64,000 bases of DNA from CAVTPD01 sp963736575 (GTDB lineage: Bacteria > Bacteroidota > Bacteroidia > Cytophagales > JAAEPT01): positions 1,364,001 through 1,428,000 of the forward strand of contig CAVTPD010000001.1 in NCBI GenBank assembly GCA_963736575.1. The letters run 5' to 3'. Positions 60,487-64,000 of the stretch are shown here, one piece after another; positions within the stretch are counted from its first letter, which is position 1; every line of letters starts with the position of its first letter. The position numbers were made by a program, and so were the translations under genes. The notes under the pieces are model-generated. The model was given only the letters and a program-made list of their open reading frames with translations, had not been told where the DNA came from and searched no databases.

Positions 60487-61728
60487 TTATCCCAAATGTT
60501 TCCAAATTAAGTTTAAGGCAAACTGCGCACTTAACTTAATGTTTAATTCCCTGTTTCTATTAAAGTTATAGAGTTTGGTAGTACAACCCTTTTCTGTAGC
60601 ACAGGCTATCCAAACGGTTCCAACGGGTTTTTCTTTGGTACCTCCATCTGGACCAGCAATACCACTTGTAGCAATCCCAATATCGGTTTTAAATTTCAGC
60701 CTAATGTTTTCCGCCATTTGAATTACGGTCTCTTCACTAACAGCACCGTTCTTTTTTAAACTTTCTTCAGAAACATTTAACTCTTGTGTTTTAATGGCAT
60801 TACTATAAGCTAAAACACTTCCTTTGTAATAAACGGAGCTGCCTGGGGTACGGGTTAATAAATGAGCAAGGTAACCGCCTGTGCAACTTTCGGCAGTTGA
60901 AATACTTAATTTTCTTTCCGTTAAAAGTGAAGCAATGTAAGTTTCAAATTCAACATCTCCTTCGGCATAAATAAATTCACCAATTATAGAATAAAGATCT
61001 TTTACAATCTTTTCTAATCGTTCTTTAATAGTGTGTTCGTCTTTTACGGTTACTGAAATTCTGAGTTTTACAGAACTCATAGAGGGAAGGTACGCTAAGC
61101 CAAAATTTTCGGGTAAGTTATTTTCCCACTCTTCAATTTTTATGGCCAAATCGGATTCTCCAATGCCAATAGTTCGTATAATTCTATGAATGATTTTAGG
61201 AGTAACAAAAAAGGATGTTATTTTATCTTTTGCCGAATTTTCAAAAATATGTTTCATTTCATAGGGAACTCCAGGCATAGAAATGAATACCTTTTTATTT
61301 CTTTCGAACCACATTCCATTGGCTGTTCCAACTGCATTATGCAATGCGGTGCAAACATTTGGTTGTAAAGCTTGTGTTTGATTAAGCTCATTAAATGGTT
61401 TTCCTCTTTTAGTAAAAAAGTCGGATAGTTCAGCCAACCGTTCTTGATTTACCACTAGTTTCCCGTTAAAATATTGGTTTAAAGTATGTTTAGTTATATC
61501 ATCTTTTGTAGGGCCTAATCCACCCGTAATAATTACTAGATCAGACCTATTTTCAGCGGTTTTAAAAGCGTTTAAAAGCGCTTCTTTTTTATCGTGAATT
61601 ACTGTAATATAATGTAAACTAATACCAAGGAGCGCTAATTCTTTGCTTAAGTATTGTGAATTAGTATCTAATGTTTGACCAATTAGTATTTCATCACCAA
61701 TAGCAATTATTTCCCCTTTAATTTCCAT
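60487..61728 (-). CDS. cinA: CinA: nicotinamide mononucleotide deamidase, competence/damage-inducible family
   Basis: 413 residues. The N-terminal MoaB/MogA-like domain (about 1-170, AIGDEILIGQTLDTNSQYLSK and ITGGLGPTKDDITK) is joined to the C-terminal CinA amidohydrolase domain (about 255-410, STAESCTGGYLAHLLT, GAVSEETVIQMA and IATSGIAGPDGGT). It deamidates NMN in pyridine-nucleotide salvage and cleans ADP-ribose forms. Length and both signatures are standard. It starts two bases downstream of the S8 protease gene. Confidence 0.95.
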   Translation of the reverse strand: MEIKGEIIAIGDEILIGQTLDTNSQYLSKELALLGISLHYITVIHDKKEALLNAFKTAENRSDLVIITGGLGPTKDDITKHTLNQYFNGKLVVNQERLAELSDFFTKRGKPFNELNQTQALQPNVCTALHNAVGTANGMWFERNKKVFISMPGVPYEMKHIFENSAKDKITSFFVTPKIIHRIIRTIGIGESDLAIKIEEWENNLPENFGLAYLPSMSSVKLRISVTVKDEHTIKERLEKIVKDLYSIIGEFIYAEGDVEFETYIASLLTERKLSISTAESCTGGYLAHLLTRTPGSSVYYKGSVLAYSNAIKTQELNVSEESLKKNGAVSEETVIQMAENIRLKFKTDIGIATSGIAGPDGGTKEKPVGTVWIACATEKGCTTKLYNFNRNRELNIKLSAQFALNLIWKHLG

Positions 61729-61730
61729 AA

Positions 61731-63770
61731 TTAACGCACGTATATTTTTTTAACAACCGGAAGGTTGGTGTTTTCTGTTGTAATAGAAAGCAAATATATA
61801 CGGTTCTTGGTTAACTGCGATTTATCCACTCTTGTTTCGGTAGATTTATTAGAAAGTTCTTTATTTAAAATAGTGAAACCCATTAAATCGGTTAATTGAT
61901 AATGCGTTATGTTTTCATTTTCAGAATTTATTAGAATAAAGGATTCTAAATCTGAAACATAAATATTTTGTAGGTTCTCATTGGTAGCAATAAAATTGGA
62001 GGTAACAATTTCTTCAGCCTTAAGCTGTAAATTTTTATAATCGTATTGCTGCTTGCCTTCGTAATCAAAATTAAATAGTAAAGTTAACTCTGTAGTTTCT
62101 ATAATATCTTGTTGTAAGATTATATCAACTCTAAATGGTAAACTAATATCATTATAGTCCATAGCAGGTAAAATAGAACTAGAAGTGTTTTCAGAGACTA
62201 CCAAGTTTGGGTTAGTACTATTAATAGCACATGTTGTATTCTCTGTACTTTCCCAAAGCATGTTTTTTACTCTTATATAGACCTTTAATGTATCACTAGC
62301 ATACAATGCATGGTTAGTGGAGTCTATTAAAACTTTAAAAGTAGGGTTTTGGGTATTTGTTAAAGCATTATATGGGTTTAGGTAGGTACCTATTTTGTTT
62401 TTCAAATTAGAATTTATATCCAGTGTGTCTATGATATCGCCGGTTCTTTTTAATTGTTCAATAACTTCTAGCGCAGACATTTCAGGAAAATGTGAACGAA
62501 CTAATGCTGCTGCACCAGCCACAGCGGGTGCGGCAATTGAAGTTCCTAATTGCAATTTATAAGAAGAGTTGTCGGCATCGTGTGCAGTTGTGATTACATT
62601 CCAACCAACTGCCGAAATATCTATGCTATAACCGTAACATGATCTATTTAATTTTCTTTTACCAGGAGTTGTCGCTGTGATAGAACATACATTGTCTAAT
62701 GCTGCAGGGAAATAATCTTTTTCAGCGTTTTCATTCCCAGCAGCTGCAATAATTACAGCATCGTGTACAAAAACAGCATAGTTAATGATACTTTGGTATA
62801 TCTCTCTTGTATCATCTTCATAAATAGATGCAGGTGAACCCCAAGAACAATTAATTACTTTACAACCTTGTTCTGCAGCCATAATTATACCTTCGTATCC
62901 ATATAAGATGTAATTTCCATCACTATCTGGCGAAACTTTATAAGGTACAAACTTGCTATTAAGTGCTGTTCCTACTATACCTTTTCCATTATCGGCTGTT
63001 GCAGCCGCAACCCCTGCTATTAAAGTCCCGTGTTCTCCGGTGCCTTGTGGTTGGGTAGGATCGTTATCCCATTCAGCTAAATCCCAACCAGAGAAATTAT
63101 CTGTTAATGGTAATGAGCTATTATTGTTGTAATAATCGTTGTCGTCATTTAATCCATTTATAGGATCTGCAAAATTGTGCTTAATAGCATCTTTTAAATC
63201 TTCATGATTTAAATTAAAACCAGCGTCAACAATACCTATATATACATTGGTATCTCCTCTTTCTATGTCCCAAGCATCAAAAAAGTTATGTCCTTTTAAT
63301 ACGTTTGAAGCACCGTAGTTATGGGATAAGCTCGTGTCTGTAGAAGGATCGTTAGGTATATATAAAGTAGAAGAGCCATTTAATGGCGTTACTAATTCCA
63401 CTAAAGCATGCTCTTTAATTCTATTTAATTGATCTAAAAAGTTTCTGTTTTCAGAAATTTTTACCCGCCACAACAAATAAGCTTGCTGGCAATGTTTAGA
63501 TTCTGTTGTTTCTGTAAATAGGTGTGCTCTAGTAATAGGATTAGCCTTATCTATTTCTTTTAACTCTTCTAACTCTTCTTTTATTTCGTTAATAGTAAGA
63601 TTTAGACATATAGTTCCATTAAGCTTTATATAGGCTTCATTAGGCGAAAAAGTATTTTTTTTGTCAAAAGTTTGTGCATTGGCTATAAAAACCATGTTTA
63701 TAAGTAATAGGTATAAAAATAATCTTTTCGAATAGAGTGTGCCACAGTTCTGTGTTGTTACCTTTTTCAT
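61731..63770 (-). CDS. Subtilase (S8) peptidase, T9SS type A cargo
   Basis: 679 residues from the ATG at 63770, where the hydrophobic signal segment follows (SKRLFLYLLLINMVFIANAQ). A GTG nine bases earlier is possible. The catalytic triad is seen: Asp in IGIVDAGFNLNHED (about 175), His in GEHGTLIAGVAAAT (about 255) and Ser in GTSIAAPAVAGAAALV (about 415). The last ~80 residues form a T9SS type A sorting domain (ITHYQLTDLMGFTILNKEL, RIYLLSITTEN, KKIYVR). It is the first gene of the minus-strand group that runs into cinA. Confidence 0.92.
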   Translation of the reverse strand: MKKVTTQNCGTLYSKRLFLYLLLINMVFIANAQTFDKKNTFSPNEAYIKLNGTICLNLTINEIKEELEELKEIDKANPITRAHLFTETTESKHCQQAYLLWRVKISENRNFLDQLNRIKEHALVELVTPLNGSSTLYIPNDPSTDTSLSHNYGASNVLKGHNFFDAWDIERGDTNVYIGIVDAGFNLNHEDLKDAIKHNFADPINGLNDDNDYYNNNSSLPLTDNFSGWDLAEWDNDPTQPQGTGEHGTLIAGVAAATADNGKGIVGTALNSKFVPYKVSPDSDGNYILYGYEGIIMAAEQGCKVINCSWGSPASIYEDDTREIYQSIINYAVFVHDAVIIAAAGNENAEKDYFPAALDNVCSITATTPGKRKLNRSCYGYSIDISAVGWNVITTAHDADNSSYKLQLGTSIAAPAVAGAAALVRSHFPEMSALEVIEQLKRTGDIIDTLDINSNLKNKIGTYLNPYNALTNTQNPTFKVLIDSTNHALYASDTLKVYIRVKNMLWESTENTTCAINSTNPNLVVSENTSSSILPAMDYNDISLPFRVDIILQQDIIETTELTLLFNFDYEGKQQYDYKNLQLKAEEIVTSNFIATNENLQNIYVSDLESFILINSENENITHYQLTDLMGFTILNKELSNKSTETRVDKSQLTKNRIYLLSITTENTNLPVVKKIYVR

Positions 63771-63941
63771 GTAATTCACTATTTATCAAGTCCTTGAAAA
63801 AAAAGTTTTCTCAGACTAATATGAAGCAAAAATCAAACCATTATTTAAGTATAGTGGTTACTTCCTATTAACAGCTAATTTTAACAGTTTTGCTAAAGTA
63901 TTATTTGGTACTATATTTAAGCAGAATACTAAAATACGAAT

Positions 63942-64000
63942 ATGGAGCAAAGACATACGTATGATATGGGAGTGGTAGGGAATTGTGCTTTCCTATCCTA
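63942..64000 (+). CDS. Start of a glycoside hydrolase family 15 protein (partial)
   Basis: Nineteen codons before the window edge. They read MEQRHTYDMGVVGNCAFLS, close to the typical GH15 (glucoamylase/trehalase) opening with YGxIGNC. It is divergent from the S8 gene. With so few residues it is a tentative call. Confidence 0.55.
   Translation, partial: MEQRHTYDMGVVGNCAFLS

Overview
The window comes from a low-GC member of the Bacteroidota, most likely a marine flavobacterium. The evidence is: several secreted proteins ending in type IX secretion (T9SS) sorting domains, a PKD-repeat type-B T9SS protein paired with a PorP/SprF protein, the long (three-domain) form of IspG, menaquinone genes, a SusC/BtuB-type TonB receptor system, weak Shine-Dalgarno sites, and promoters that fit the Bacteroidota pattern TAnnTTTG. 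There are no rRNA genes, CRISPR arrays or intact insertion sequences. One tRNA (Gln) is present.

Layout. 1-7.3 kb is core metabolism: menC, a DCC-family redox protein, a membrane protein, a UPF1/IGHMBP2-like helicase, ispG, a tiny membrane protein and a glutamine amidotransferase. 7.3-12.0 kb is an accessory island. It holds a three-gene operon of unknown function that includes a permuted papain-fold protein, then a module of two unknown genes plus MazEF bounded by about 215-237 bp direct repeats. 12.1-15.2 kb has a siroheme nitrite/sulfite reductase, its siroheme methyltransferase and tRNA-Gln. 15.3-19.4 kb (minus strand) has a PAP2 phosphatase and a PLP enzyme-DUF1611-epimerase operon that resembles a D-glutamate/dipeptide catabolic unit. 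20-26 kb has oxidative-stress genes (ankyrin protein, large catalase), YwbE, an antiporter and a hydrolase.

26.2-31.4 kb is a cyanate-use unit: ABC permease, ATPase, cyanase and a Tat-exported substrate-binding lipoprotein, followed by tatA and an AraC-type regulator on the other strand. 31.6-36.9 kb holds assorted genes: a SnoaL-like protein, an isoprenoid-synthase-like protein, DUF2459, Rrf2, an NAD(P)H oxidoreductase, a Crp/Fnr regulator, a porin-like protein and a Cys-rich copper-storage-like protein. 37.1-44.4 kb is a vitamin B12 acquisition operon behind a cobalamin riboswitch: two T9SS-exported surface proteins, a TonB receptor, a beta-propeller lipoprotein and a BtuF-like binding protein. 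44.5-46.4 kb is a patatin-amidase pair. 46.8-52.6 kb is the PKD adhesin and PorP/SprF pair.

53.1-55.3 kb holds the most unusual gene: a 7TM-DISM membrane receptor whose cytoplasmic end is not a kinase but a zinc ribbon and helix-turn-helix of the IS1595 transposase type. It faces a stand-alone LytTR regulator. The rest carries an Omp85-like barrel, an M43-like protease, a sterol desaturase, CinA, a T9SS subtilase and the start of a GH15 enzyme.

Intergenic DNA is also informative. It contains a structured ~78 bp interspersed repeat in two inverted copies, three copies of a GTCAT..CTTGA..GGGAT-type palindrome, tandem look-alike hairpins inside the B12 operon, and a ~109 bp palindromic element after the cyanate operon.
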